NCBI GenBank assembly: GCA_902482035.1
Contig: CABSYW010000039.1
Location: forward strand, 1-22,944
DNA: 22,944 nt
Source of the DNA: an uncultured Collinsella sp.
GTDB taxonomy: Bacteria; Actinomycetota; Coriobacteriia; Coriobacteriales; Coriobacteriaceae
Direction of reading: 5' to 3'
Part shown: one piece after another, positions 1 through 9,027 of the stretch
Layout of the letters: every line of letters begins with the position of its first letter
How positions within the stretch are numbered: the stretch's first letter is position 1
Notes under the pieces: model-generated
Seen by the model: only the letters and a program-made list of their open reading frames with translations
What the model was told of the DNA's origin: nothing
The model's database searches: none
Position numbers and translations under genes: made by a program

Positions 1-1
1 C

Positions 2-58
2 AAGTCGTCCTCGCAGACGCTCAAGCAGGAATACCTCGATACATACGAGGGAGGTTAA
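2..58 (+). CDS. C-terminal end of an unidentified protein (partial)
   Basis: An open frame enters from the left edge and ends at a TAA at 56-58. Its visible tail reads KSSSQTLKQEYLDTYEGG. The stop lies four bases before the ATG of the next gene, and the ribosome binding site of that gene (AGGGAGGT, 48-55) sits inside this frame. This suggests the two genes are co-transcribed and perhaps translationally coupled. Only 18 residues are visible, so no family can be named, and the frame itself is supported only by this tight junction. Confidence 0.4.
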   Translation, partial: KSSSQTLKQEYLDTYEGG

Positions 59-62
59 TGAC

Positions 63-407
63 ATGAAACTATTTGAACAGCTGAAGTCCAATGCGTCGCG
101 CATGGCTGTCTACGCCATCCTCGTGGCAACGGCTTTATGCGGAATCGCGGCACCCGTCTATGCGCTCAACGGGGAGAAAGGCGATGTCGAACCCGCGTAC
201 ATGGCTTCGACGGTTAAGGACCGGTACAAAGCCTTCTCTGGAGACGCGTTTTACGTAGCAGAGTACGACACGACCTACCGTCAGCTTCGCTACAACAAGA
301 GATACGAATATCTAGGCCCAAAAGTAATCAGTTATACATCGGGTTGGTACGGCCCCAACTATGGACACATAACCCAGTTCAAGTGTAACTACCGTGTGTA
401 CAACTAA
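63..407 (+). CDS. Small exported Tyr-rich protein, function unknown
   Basis: The 114-residue product starts with a short charged stretch, a hydrophobic segment at about residues 14-33 (MAVYAILVATALCGIAAPVY) and an Ala-x-Ala-like cleavage site (VYA, then LNGEKG). It therefore looks like a Sec substrate with a mature part of about 80 residues. The mature part is rich in tyrosine (about 14) and basic residues and has a single cysteine near the end (FKCNYRVYN). The ATG has a strong ribosome binding site seven bases upstream. The gene is followed by a strong terminator, so it closes an operon whose earlier genes are outside the window. Small exported peptides of this kind include bacteriocins such as the lactococcin 972 group, but I do not see that family's pattern clearly. 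Function unknown. Confidence 0.65.
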   Translation: MKLFEQLKSNASRMAVYAILVATALCGIAAPVYALNGEKGDVEPAYMASTVKDRYKAFSGDAFYVAEYDTTYRQLRYNKRYEYLGPKVISYTSGWYGPNYGHITQFKCNYRVYN

Positions 408-422
408 AGCAACCCGGCCGGG

Positions 423-458
423 ACGAGGGGTGACGCAAAAGCGTCGCCCCTCGTTTTT
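423..458 (+). terminator. Strong intrinsic terminator after the small exported protein
   Basis: A 14-bp stem (ACGAGGGGTGACGC paired with GCGTCGCCCCTCGT, one T-G wobble) has an AAAA loop and is followed by a run of T at 454-458. It lies 15 bases after the stop of the exported protein gene. Confidence 0.9.
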
Positions 459-467
459 AACCATGTC

Positions 468-486
468 AACTGAACCTAGTTCAGTT
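468..486 (+). promoter_or_regulatory. Operator-like inverted repeat AACTGAAC-CTA-GTTCAGTT
   Basis: Two perfect 8-base arms flank a 3-base spacer, the size and symmetry of a dimeric repressor site. It lies ten bases after a terminator and about 300 bases before rpmE, with no gene directly behind it. It could be an operator for an unseen promoter or simply a small hairpin. No regulator in the window is obviously linked to it. Confidence 0.35.
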
Positions 487-549
487 TGGTTGATTTCCGA
501 TCTCAGCCGAACACATTGAGCGGAAAGGCCGTTCCCGCAGTCAGTCGAA

Positions 550-590
550 CGTCCCCGGGGCCCTTCTCAGGCCCCGGGGACGGCATTTTC
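550..590 (+). terminator. GC-only 13-bp hairpin, possible terminator of a short untranslated RNA
   Basis: Arms of 13 bases (CGTCCCCGGGGCC and its exact complement, 550-562 and 570-582) enclose a 7-base loop and are followed by GCATTTTC, a weak T-tract. No open frame with a plausible start ends just before it. The space between the preceding terminator (458) and this hairpin could encode a short RNA of about 100 bases, but no convincing promoter is visible. It could also insulate rpmE from upstream transcription. Confidence 0.4.
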
Positions 591-662
591 CCAGTTGAAG
601 GAACGGTGGAGATGTGTTTCGATGGGTCAGATTCGTGTCGTTCCGAAAAGACCGTGAACCTT

Positions 663-691
663 TTGTGGGACACGCGGTGCCGTGGTACCAT
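663..691 (+). promoter_or_regulatory. Candidate sigma-70-type promoter of rpmE
   Basis: TTGTGG (663-668) and TACCAT (686-691) are separated by 17 bases, giving an expected transcription start near 698 and a 5' leader of about 78 bases. The -10 matches the consensus in four of six positions. This is the best-spaced pair ahead of rpmE. Confidence 0.45.
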
Positions 692-697
692 AGCCGA

Positions 698-775
698 GTT
701 TGTTGTCTTGGTCGGAAACCAAGACGCCTTATGCGCTGATCGGTAACCAGCGCCTGACTAATAAGGAGTCCTACC
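698..775 (+). ncRNA. rpmE 5' leader with hairpin, possible L31 autoregulatory leader
   Basis: The leader holds a perfect 8-bp hairpin, GTCTTGGT (705-712), loop CGGAA, ACCAAGAC (718-725), with more structured sequence before the AAGGAG ribosome binding site (764-769). L31 genes in several bacterial lineages, including Coriobacteriia as I recall, carry leader RNAs thought to bind L31 and reduce its own synthesis. The position and hairpin fit, but I cannot verify the covariance model from sequence alone. Confidence 0.45.
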
Positions 776-1201
776 ATGAAGCAGGGTATCCATCCCCAGT
801 ATGTCGAGTGCACGGTGACGTGCTCCTGCGGCAACACCTTCAAGACGCACGCTACCGTGTCCGAGATGAAGGTCGAGCTTTGCAACGAGTGCCACCCGTT
901 CTACACCGGCCAGCAGAAGTTTGTCGACACCGGTGGACGCGTCCAGCGCTTCGCCGACAAGTTCGGTGGCGCCGCTGCCGCCCAGCTCAAGAAGGCTGAG
1001 GAGGCCAAGGCTGCCAAGGCCGCCAAGGCTGCTGAGGCCGAGGCCGCTCGCAAGGCCGCCGCTGAGGCTAAGGCTGCCGAGAAGGCTAAGCGTGCCGCTA
1101 AGTTTGCCGAGGAGGCTGCCAAGCAGGCCGCCGAGGCTCCCGCAGAGGCTCCCGTCGATGAGGCCGCTGCCGAGGCCGAGACCACCGAGGCTGCTGAGTA
1201 A
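776..1201 (+). CDS. rpmE: Ribosomal protein L31 (bL31, zinc-binding type) with long Ala/Lys/Glu C-terminal extension
   Basis: bL31 is a small protein of the large ribosomal subunit that helps bridge the two subunits. Residues 1 to about 68 match the zinc-binding form, with Cys16, Cys18, Cys36 and Cys39 as the metal ligands, the start MKQGIHPQYV and the motif NECHPFYTGQQKFVDTGGRV. Family members are usually about 70 residues. This one has 141, because from residue 69 on it continues as a low-complexity helix-forming tail of Ala, Lys and Glu that ends acidic (EAETTEAAE). The ATG is preceded by AAGGAG seven bases upstream. The gene appears to be transcribed alone, with its own promoter, a structured leader and a strong terminator. 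The function of the tail is unknown. Confidence 0.97.
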   Translation: MKQGIHPQYVECTVTCSCGNTFKTHATVSEMKVELCNECHPFYTGQQKFVDTGGRVQRFADKFGGAAAAQLKKAEEAKAAKAAKAAEAEAARKAAAEAKAAEKAKRAAKFAEEAAKQAAEAPAEAPVDEAAAEAETTEAAE

Positions 1202-1238
1202 ATAGCTCGCCGCGGAATCGCTCGCATTCATGGCATGA

Positions 1239-1278
1239 GGGCCGTGCATCCATTTGGGTGCGCGGCCCTTTTCTTTTT
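1239..1278 (+). terminator. Intrinsic terminator of rpmE
   Basis: A 13-bp stem (GGGCCGTGCATCC with GGGTGCGCGGCCC, including wobble pairs) has an ATTT loop and is followed by TTTTCTTTTT at 1269-1278. Confidence 0.93.
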
Positions 1279-1340
1279 AATTAGTGCAAACTAACCTGTC
1301 CCCATGGCACCAAATGACAGAGAGGCGGCGTTTGCCCAGA

Positions 1341-1380
1341 TAAAACCTGTCAAAATAAACCTGTCCCTTTTTGGCAGGTT
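1341..1380 (+). repeat. Dispersed stem-loop repeat, copy 1
   Basis: This 40-base stretch recurs at 13544-13583 with two mismatches, both inside the left arm (GT here, AC there); the right-hand 30 bases are identical. It folds as AACCTGTCAAAA (1344-1355) against TTTTGGCAGGTT (1369-1380), with a loop that repeats the motif AACCTGTCCC. A further half-motif, AACCTGTCCCC, lies nearby at about 1291-1301. The arrangement resembles REP-type palindromes or a non-autonomous mobile unit. No gene lies in this 308-base gap between rpmE and secA. Confidence 0.75.
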
Positions 1381-1442
1381 GGTCATAGTTATTACGTGGC
1401 GGTCGAGGTCGACCGTATAGGCCGCGCCTTGTTTGGCTAAAG

Positions 1443-1448
1443 TACAAT
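1443..1448 (+). promoter_or_regulatory. Possible -10 box of the secA promoter
   Basis: TACAAT matches the -10 consensus in five of six positions and lies 62 bases before the preferred secA start. No good -35 box is found 16-18 bases upstream (the site falls in GCCGCG), so this is only a candidate. The rest of 1381-1509 shows no other structure beyond the 8-bp palindrome GGTCGACC. Confidence 0.25.
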
Positions 1449-1509
1449 CATCTGTGTTTAACTCGCCCGCAGCTGCACGGCGTGGGCGATGGCCAAAAAG
1501 GAAAACCAC

Positions 1510-4316
<2,807 letters not shown>

Positions 4317-4317
<1 letters not shown>

Positions 4318-5465
4318 TGGCTGAGGCTTTAGAGGTAACGCCCGCCGAGCTGGACGCGTTCGCGGACCGGCTCGGCGAGGTCGAGTCGTATCTCCACCTG
4401 GACGAAAAGCGCACGCGCGTGACCGAGCTCGAGGCCAAAAGTGTTGCCCCTGGCTTTTGGGATGACGCCGACGCCGCCCGTGCCACCATGGAGGAGATCG
4501 CGCGTACCAAGGAAGATATCGCTGCCGTGGACACCGCGCGCGGCGAGCTTTCCGATGCCCGCGCCGCGCTGGAGCTTGCCGAGGAGATGGGGGATGACCC
4601 CGACGCCGTCGCCCTTCGCGAGGAGGCTACAGCCACGGCTGAGCGCCTGGCCCGGGCCATCGATGAGCTTGAGCTTTCGAGCTGGTTTACCGGTGAGTTC
4701 GATCACGGCGATGCCATTGTGACCATCAAGCCCGGACAGGGTGGTCTGGAGGCCCAGGACTGGACCTTTATGCTCTTTAAGATGTACATGAAGTACTGCC
4801 AGCGTCGCGGCTGGAAGGTTACCATCAACGACTGTCCCGCAGCCGAGGTCATCGGCATCGACCGCGCGACCTTTACCGTCGAGGGCAAGGACGCATTTGG
4901 CATGCTGCGCGCCGAGGCCGGCGTCCACCGCTTGGTTCGCATTAGCCCCACCGACGACAAGAAGCGCCGCCAGACCACGTTTGCCGGCGTCGAGGTCATC
5001 CCCGTGCTACCCGATGATATCGACATCGAAATCAGTCCCGACGACATCCGCGTGGACGTGTACCACGCGAGCGGCCCGGGCGGTCAGGGCGTCAACACTA
5101 CCGACTCCGCCGTGCGCGTGACGCATTTCCCCAGCGGCATTGTGGTCACCTGCCAAAACGAGCGCAGCCAGATCCAGAACAAGGCCGCGTGCATGCAGAT
5201 CCTCAAGGCTCGCCTGTACGAGATTGAGCTCGAGAAGCGTGCCGAGGCGCTCGATGAGATTCGCGGACCCAAGACCACGATTGGTTTTGGCAACCAGATT
5301 CGCAGCTACGTGCTCTACCCGTATCAGATGGTTAAGGACCTACGCACGGGCGTTGAGACCAGCAACGTCGAGGCAGTTCTTGACGATGGCGACCTGGACC
5401 CGTTTGTTATTGGCTACCATCGCTGGGCTACCGGCAACGCCGATGCAGAAGGCTCGGAGGTCTAA
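4317..5465 (+). CDS. prfB: Peptide chain release factor 2 (RF2), without programmed frameshift
   Basis: RF2 releases the finished peptide at UGA and UAA codons. The 382-residue product has the N-terminal helical domain, the codon-recognition domain, and the catalytic GGQ loop at about residues 255-257 (ASGPGGQGVNTTDSAV). Many bacteria use an internal UGA and +1 frameshift to autoregulate prfB. Here the frame is continuous, so that control is absent. The codon-reading tripeptide, normally Ser-Pro-Phe in RF2, reads Ser-Pro-Thr at residues 210-212 (HRLVRISPTDDKKRRQTTF). Threonine at the third position is what RF1 has in its PxT motif. The rest is clearly RF2-like rather than RF1-like. The gene overlaps secA by one base (TAATG). 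Confidence 0.95.
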
Positions 5466-5527
5466 AACATCGGGTGGCTTCAAGCCGATGCCAAGCCCAA
5501 CGGTTGGACGGGTTTGTATCCAGAATA

Positions 5528-5550
5528 AACCCTGCGCAGGGGTGGTTTTT
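5528..5550 (+). terminator. Weak terminator-like hairpin after prfB
   Basis: The 12-base palindrome CCCTGCGCAGGG (5530-5541) is followed by GTGGTTTTT. The stem is short, so termination would be inefficient; it could also be a binding site. Confidence 0.35.
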
Positions 5551-5589
5551 GTCCGGCGAATCGGTAGAATCGAATACAAGAAGAAGTTC

Positions 5590-5618
5590 AAAGCGCATCC
5601 GATGGGGTGCGCTTTTTT
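5590..5618 (+). terminator. Terminator directly before the yitT ribosome binding site
   Basis: An 11-bp stem (AAAGCGCATCC with GGGTGCGCTTT, one wobble) has a 4-base loop and ends in TTTTTT at 5613-5618. The ribosome binding site of the next gene (GAGGGAGG) begins one or two bases later. An extended -10-like GGTAGAAT lies upstream at 5563-5570. The hairpin either ends the secA-prfB transcript or acts as an attenuator in a yitT leader. Confidence 0.8.
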
Positions 5619-5630
5619 GAGGGAGGCAGC

Positions 5631-6521
5631 ATGGCATATCGTCTGGACATCAAGCGCATTCTTTCGATGAACTTCTTTCACGACCTGCCCCAGATCATGT
5701 TGGGGTGTGCCTTGGCCGCCATCGCGACCGACTTGTTTTTGATTCCCAACGGTCTTGCTGCCGGTGGCGTTACGGGCCTTGCCACCATTATCCAGGCGGT
5801 CGGCGCGGCGCGAGGCGTGTCGCTTCCCGTTGGTATCCAGACGATCGTGATGAACGCCTTGCTGTTGCTGGTCGTTATGCGCGAGGGCGGCATGTTCTAC
5901 GTGGTGCAGACCGCGACGGGCTTTGTGCTGCTGGGCTTCTTTACCGATCTGTTCGCCCCGTTTGTAGCACCTCTGGCGGATGCGGACCTGATGCTTCCCG
6001 CTATGTGGGGCGGCATTATTACGGGCATCGGTTACGGCATGGTGTTGCGCGCCGGCGCCAACACCGGCGGCTCGGACACGATTGGCCAAATCATCTCGCG
6101 TAATACATCACTGCCCGTGGGCTCGACCGTCATGGCGATCGATGTTGCCGTATGTGCGCTGTCGGCTCCGGTCTTTTCAATCGAAAACGCACTATATGCA
6201 GGCCTTTCGATGGTCATTAGCGGCTACGTGATCGATGCCGTGGTCGATGGTGGCAACAAACGCCGTATGGTCCTCATCATCTCGGACAAGTTCCCTGATA
6301 TCGCTGCCGATATCATGTATGGCCTGGGTCGTGGTTGTACCAAGTTTAAGGCGACTGGCATGTATTCGGGTGCCGAGAAGCCGGTGATTATGGTCATCGT
6401 GAGCCGTCGAGAGCTCAATACCCTCAAGACGATCGTGCGCGAGCGCGATCCTCACGCCATTGTGACGGTCGCTGACGTTACGGAAGCCTTCGGCGAGGGA
6501 TTCAAGGACATTAGCGCGTAG
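5631..6521 (+). CDS. YitT family membrane protein (DUF161 + DUF2179)
   Basis: The 296-residue product is an integral membrane protein. Hydrophobic segments cover roughly residues 15-215 (for example MLGCALAAIATDLFLIPNGL and GVSLPVGIQTIVMNALLLLV), with the family's conserved GANTGGSDTIGQII motif. A soluble C-terminal domain of about 80 residues (DUF2179) follows, with GRGCTKFKATGMYSGAEKPV and a predicted alpha/beta fold. The substrate of the family is unknown; YitT proteins are widespread in Gram-positives. I chose the ATG at 5631 because GAGGGAGG precedes it by five bases; an in-frame ATG at 5607 lies inside the terminator hairpin. Confidence 0.9.
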   Translation: MAYRLDIKRILSMNFFHDLPQIMLGCALAAIATDLFLIPNGLAAGGVTGLATIIQAVGAARGVSLPVGIQTIVMNALLLLVVMREGGMFYVVQTATGFVLLGFFTDLFAPFVAPLADADLMLPAMWGGIITGIGYGMVLRAGANTGGSDTIGQIISRNTSLPVGSTVMAIDVAVCALSAPVFSIENALYAGLSMVISGYVIDAVVDGGNKRRMVLIISDKFPDIAADIMYGLGRGCTKFKATGMYSGAEKPVIMVIVSRRELNTLKTIVRERDPHAIVTVADVTEAFGEGFKDISA

Positions 6522-6614
6522 GGGCGACCGCGTTCCATCCAAAAGACGTTCACATTGATAAACCGTTTCATCAGCGGTTCTGCCTGCTAAATTGTTCAAA
6601 TAATGATAAAAACT

Positions 6615-6643
6615 CTGGTAAAGCCATCAGTTTCCAGCATAAT
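6615..6643 (+). promoter_or_regulatory. Weak promoter candidate for the transketolase genes
   Basis: CATAAT (6638-6643) matches the -10 consensus in five of six positions, with CTGGTA 17 bases upstream as a poor -35. It lies in the AT-rich part of the 207-base gap before the transketolase genes. A transcript from here would have an 80-base leader with no evident riboswitch. Confidence 0.25.
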
Positions 6644-6728
6644 GAATGACGTACGTGCATTGCGGCTGTGTTGGGATTACCTTCGGTGCCGTGCGCATTT
6701 TGTCTAATGAGGATGAAAGGAAGGCACA

Positions 6729-7559
6729 ATGAGCGACGAAGAGCTCAAAAAGGTTGCCAACGAGGTAAGGAAGGGCATCGTCACCGGCGTGCACGCTGCC
6801 AAGTCCGGCCATCCGGGCGGTTCGCTCGGCGCTGCCGATATCATGACCTATCTGTATTTTGAGGAAATGAACGTCGACCCGGCCGATCCCCGCAAGGCCG
6901 ACCGCGATCGTTTTGTGCTCTCCAAGGGCCATTGCGCTCCGGGCCTGTACGCCGTGCTCGCCGAGCGTGGGTTCTTCCCCAAGGAGGACCTCGAGACGCT
7001 GCGCCACATCGGTAGCCACCTGCAGGGTCATCCCAACATGAACGACACCCCGGGCGTTGACATGTCCACCGGCTCGCTCGGCCAGGGTATCTCCGCCGCC
7101 GTGGGTATGGCCGTTGCCGCCAAGCACTGGGGCGATACTTACCGCACGTACGCCCTGCTGGGCGATGGCGAGAGCGAGGAGGGCCAGGTCTGGGAGGCCG
7201 CCATGTTTGCCGGCAACCAGCAGCTCGATAACCTCTGCGTGATCGTCGACCACAACGGCCTGCAGATCGACGGCCCCGTCGAGGAGGTCAACGACCCCAT
7301 GCCGCTCGCCGACAAGTTCCGCGCCTTTAAGTTCCACGTGGTGGAGCTCGCCGACGGCAACGACTTCGACCAGATCCGCGCCGCCTTTGCCGAGGCTCGC
7401 GCCACCAAGGGGCAGCCGACCGCCATTATCGCCGAGACCATGAAGGGCAAGGGCGTTTCCTTTATGGAGAACCAGGTGGGTTGGCACGGTAAGGCCCCCA
7501 ACGATGAACAGTTTGAGCAGGCCATGGCAGAGCTCACGGCCGCCGGAGAGGAGCTCTAG
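6729..7559 (+). CDS. Transketolase, N-terminal (thiamine-diphosphate-binding) subunit
   Basis: Transketolase moves two-carbon units between sugar phosphates in the pentose phosphate pathway. This 276-residue protein covers only the first domain of the usual ~660-residue enzyme. It shows KSGHPGGSLGAADI, SKGHCAPGLYA, TGSLGQGISAAVGMA and the thiamine diphosphate/metal motif GDGESEEGQVWEAA followed by NNL-type DNLCVIVDHN. The remaining domains are encoded by the next gene, so the two must assemble into the active enzyme. Split transketolases are common in anaerobic Gram-positives and archaea. The ribosome binding site is AAAGGAAGG. One base separates its stop from the next start. Confidence 0.95.
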   Translation: MSDEELKKVANEVRKGIVTGVHAAKSGHPGGSLGAADIMTYLYFEEMNVDPADPRKADRDRFVLSKGHCAPGLYAVLAERGFFPKEDLETLRHIGSHLQGHPNMNDTPGVDMSTGSLGQGISAAVGMAVAAKHWGDTYRTYALLGDGESEEGQVWEAAMFAGNQQLDNLCVIVDHNGLQIDGPVEEVNDPMPLADKFRAFKFHVVELADGNDFDQIRAAFAEARATKGQPTAIIAETMKGKGVSFMENQVGWHGKAPNDEQFEQAMAELTAAGEEL

Positions 7560-7560
7560 G

Positions 7561-8502
7561 ATGGCAGACGTCAAGAAAATCGCCACGCGCGTAAGCTACG
7601 GCGAGGCCCTCGTCGAGCTCGCCAACGAGCACGATGACTTTGTGGTCCTCGACGCCGACCTGGCCGCCGCCACGCAGACCGGCAAATTTAAGGCCGCTTG
7701 CCCCGACCGCTTCTTCGACGTGGGTATCGCCGAGAGCAACCTGATGGGTGTTGCCGCCGGTATCGCGACCACCGGTCGTGTTGCCTTCGCGAGCACCTTT
7801 GCCATGTTCGCTGCCGGTCGCGCCTTTGAGCAGGTCCGTAACTCCATCGGCTACCCGCACCTTAACGTTAAGATCGGTGCCACGCACGCCGGTATCTCGG
7901 TGGGCGAGGATGGCGCCACGCACCAGTGCTGCGAGGATATCGCCCTGATGCGCGTCATCCCCGGCATGACCGTGATTGTTCCCGCCGACGACGTGGAGGC
8001 CCGCGCTGTGACGCGCGCCGCCTACGAGTGCGACGGTCCGGTGTACATGCGCTTCGCCCGTTTGGCCTCGCCGGTTATCAACGACCCCGAGACCTACAAG
8101 TTCGAGTTGGGTAAGGGCATTGTCATGCGCGAGGGCGCCGATGTGACCATCATCGCCTGCGGCCTGATGGTCGGCGAGGCTCTCGAGGCCGCCGAGCAGC
8201 TCGCTGCCGAGGGCATCGACGCCGAGGTCATCAACATGCACACCATCAAGCCCATCGACGCCGACCTGATCGTCAAGAGCGCCACCAAGACCGGCCACGT
8301 CGTGACCGTCGAGGAGCACTCTGTGATCGGTGGCCTGGGCAGCGCCGTTGCCGACGTCCTGTGCGAGCAGTGCCCGACGCCGCTCAAGAAGATTGGCGTC
8401 AACGACACCTTCGGCGAGTCCGGCCCGGGTGCCGAGCTCCTGCACAAGTACGGCCTGGACGCCGCCAACATCGTGGCGACCACCAAGGAGTTCTTGGCAT
8501 AA
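7561..8502 (+). CDS. Transketolase, C-terminal subunit
   Basis: The 313-residue partner holds the pyrimidine-binding domain (about residues 5-165, with VVLDADLAAATQTGKF, DVGIAESNLMGVAAGIA and the histidine-rich GATHAGISVGEDGATHQ) and the transketolase C-terminal domain (about 185-305, with INMHTIKPIDADLI and TVEEHSVIGGLGSAVAD). The true start is the ATG at 7561, one base after the stop of the N-terminal subunit and preceded by GAGAGGAG. The frame is open further upstream (ATG at 7504), but that part overlaps the preceding gene in another frame. Equal stoichiometry through coupling is likely. A homologous arrangement occurs in 1-deoxyxylulose-5-phosphate synthase, but the two-subunit layout and motifs favour transketolase. 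Confidence 0.94.
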   Translation: MADVKKIATRVSYGEALVELANEHDDFVVLDADLAAATQTGKFKAACPDRFFDVGIAESNLMGVAAGIATTGRVAFASTFAMFAAGRAFEQVRNSIGYPHLNVKIGATHAGISVGEDGATHQCCEDIALMRVIPGMTVIVPADDVEARAVTRAAYECDGPVYMRFARLASPVINDPETYKFELGKGIVMREGADVTIIACGLMVGEALEAAEQLAAEGIDAEVINMHTIKPIDADLIVKSATKTGHVVTVEEHSVIGGLGSAVADVLCEQCPTPLKKIGVNDTFGESGPGAELLHKYGLDAANIVATTKEFLA

Positions 8503-8572
8503 GGCAAGACGGATTTCATGGACTGCTTCGTCAGAACTATAAAACTGTTTCGCCAGTACTATGGAAACCCGG

Positions 8573-8604
8573 CAGGGGCGCTCTCTTGGAGAGCGCCCCT
8601 GTTT
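8573..8604 (+). terminator. Strong terminator of the transketolase pair
   Basis: A perfect 13-bp stem (CAGGGGCGCTCTC with GAGAGCGCCCCTG) has a TTG loop and is followed by a short TTT. It lies 70 bases after the stop codon. Confidence 0.85.
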
Positions 8605-8605
8605 C

Positions 8606-8671
8606 AGTTGCGGTGAAATAAGGACTGTTTTGCCAGCTTAAAGGCTCAACAGTCCCTATTTCACCGCAACT
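8606..8671 (+). repeat. Dispersed 66-bp palindrome, copy 1
   Basis: The left arm (AGTTGCGGTGAAATA then AGGACTGTT, 8606-8629) pairs with 8648-8671 with one mismatch over 24 bases, around an 18-base loop. A second copy lies at 21885-21951: the outermost 22 bases of the right arm are identical, and left arm and loop are similar. Both copies sit directly downstream of an operon end (transketolase, smpB). This suggests a mobile palindromic unit that is tolerated or used as a 3' RNA structure. Confidence 0.8.
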
Positions 8672-8800
8672 CATGAAGACGCCCCTCAAGCACGGTCCCA
8701 TCAGGGAAAAGGGCATATATCGACAAAGCGCAATTCAGACCCTTCCAGCGTTGTATATGCAGCACCCCAAGATAAACGCGGCGACCCCTTAGTTATCGCA
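8672..8800. other. Intergenic stretch with no recognisable gene
   Basis: No open frame with a ribosome binding site, no tRNA-like fold and no clear repeat is seen between the two palindromic elements. It may be spacer or decayed sequence. Confidence 0.5.
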
Positions 8801-8923
8801 GGCCGGGCACAGGGTTACTCTCCAAATCTTTCCGCAGGACGGAGGAGCCCCTGCCGCGCGAAGCGCGCAGCGGGGGCTCCGACATGTCCGAGGACGATTT
8901 GGAGAGTAACCCTGTGCCCGGCC
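8801..8923. repeat. 123-bp nested palindrome with perfect 28-bp arms
   Basis: Bases 8801-8828 (starting GGCCGGGCACAGGG) are the exact reverse complement of 8896-8923. Inside lies a second hairpin, GGAGCCCC (8844-8851) with GGGGCTCC (8873-8880), capped by CGCGC-GAA-GCGCG (8855-8867). Two near-direct copies of a small motif flank the inner hairpin: TCCGCAGGACG (8831-8841) and TCCGAGGACG (8887-8896). No T-run follows, so it is not an ordinary terminator. It lies in the 525-base gap before ftsE. Possible identities are a miniature palindromic mobile element, a cruciform-forming protein-binding site, or a structured RNA. Confidence 0.85.
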
Positions 8924-8951
8924 GACGGGATCCCTAAGCACGCCATGCTTC

Positions 8952-8982
8952 TTATGTGCAGCAAAGCTAATGCTGCTAAAAT
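8952..8982 (+). promoter_or_regulatory. Candidate ftsE promoter with overlapping inverted repeat
   Basis: TAAAAT (8977-8982) is a good -10. The best -35 candidate, TTATGT (8952-8957), is 19 bases away, which is long. The spacer is bounded by GCAGCA (8958-8963) and TGCTGC (8971-8976), an inverted repeat that could be an operator or could be incidental. Transcription would start near 8990, 38 bases before the GTG start. Confidence 0.4.
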
Positions 8983-9027
8983 ACAAAGCGCTCATGTAGT
9001 TTAAACGCACGACGATAAGGAGCACCA

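Noticed and set aside
758..1249. Leu/Gly/Ser-rich minus-strand frame over rpmE
   Set aside because: It is the antisense of the Ala/Lys/Glu tail of L31, so its low complexity is a by-product.
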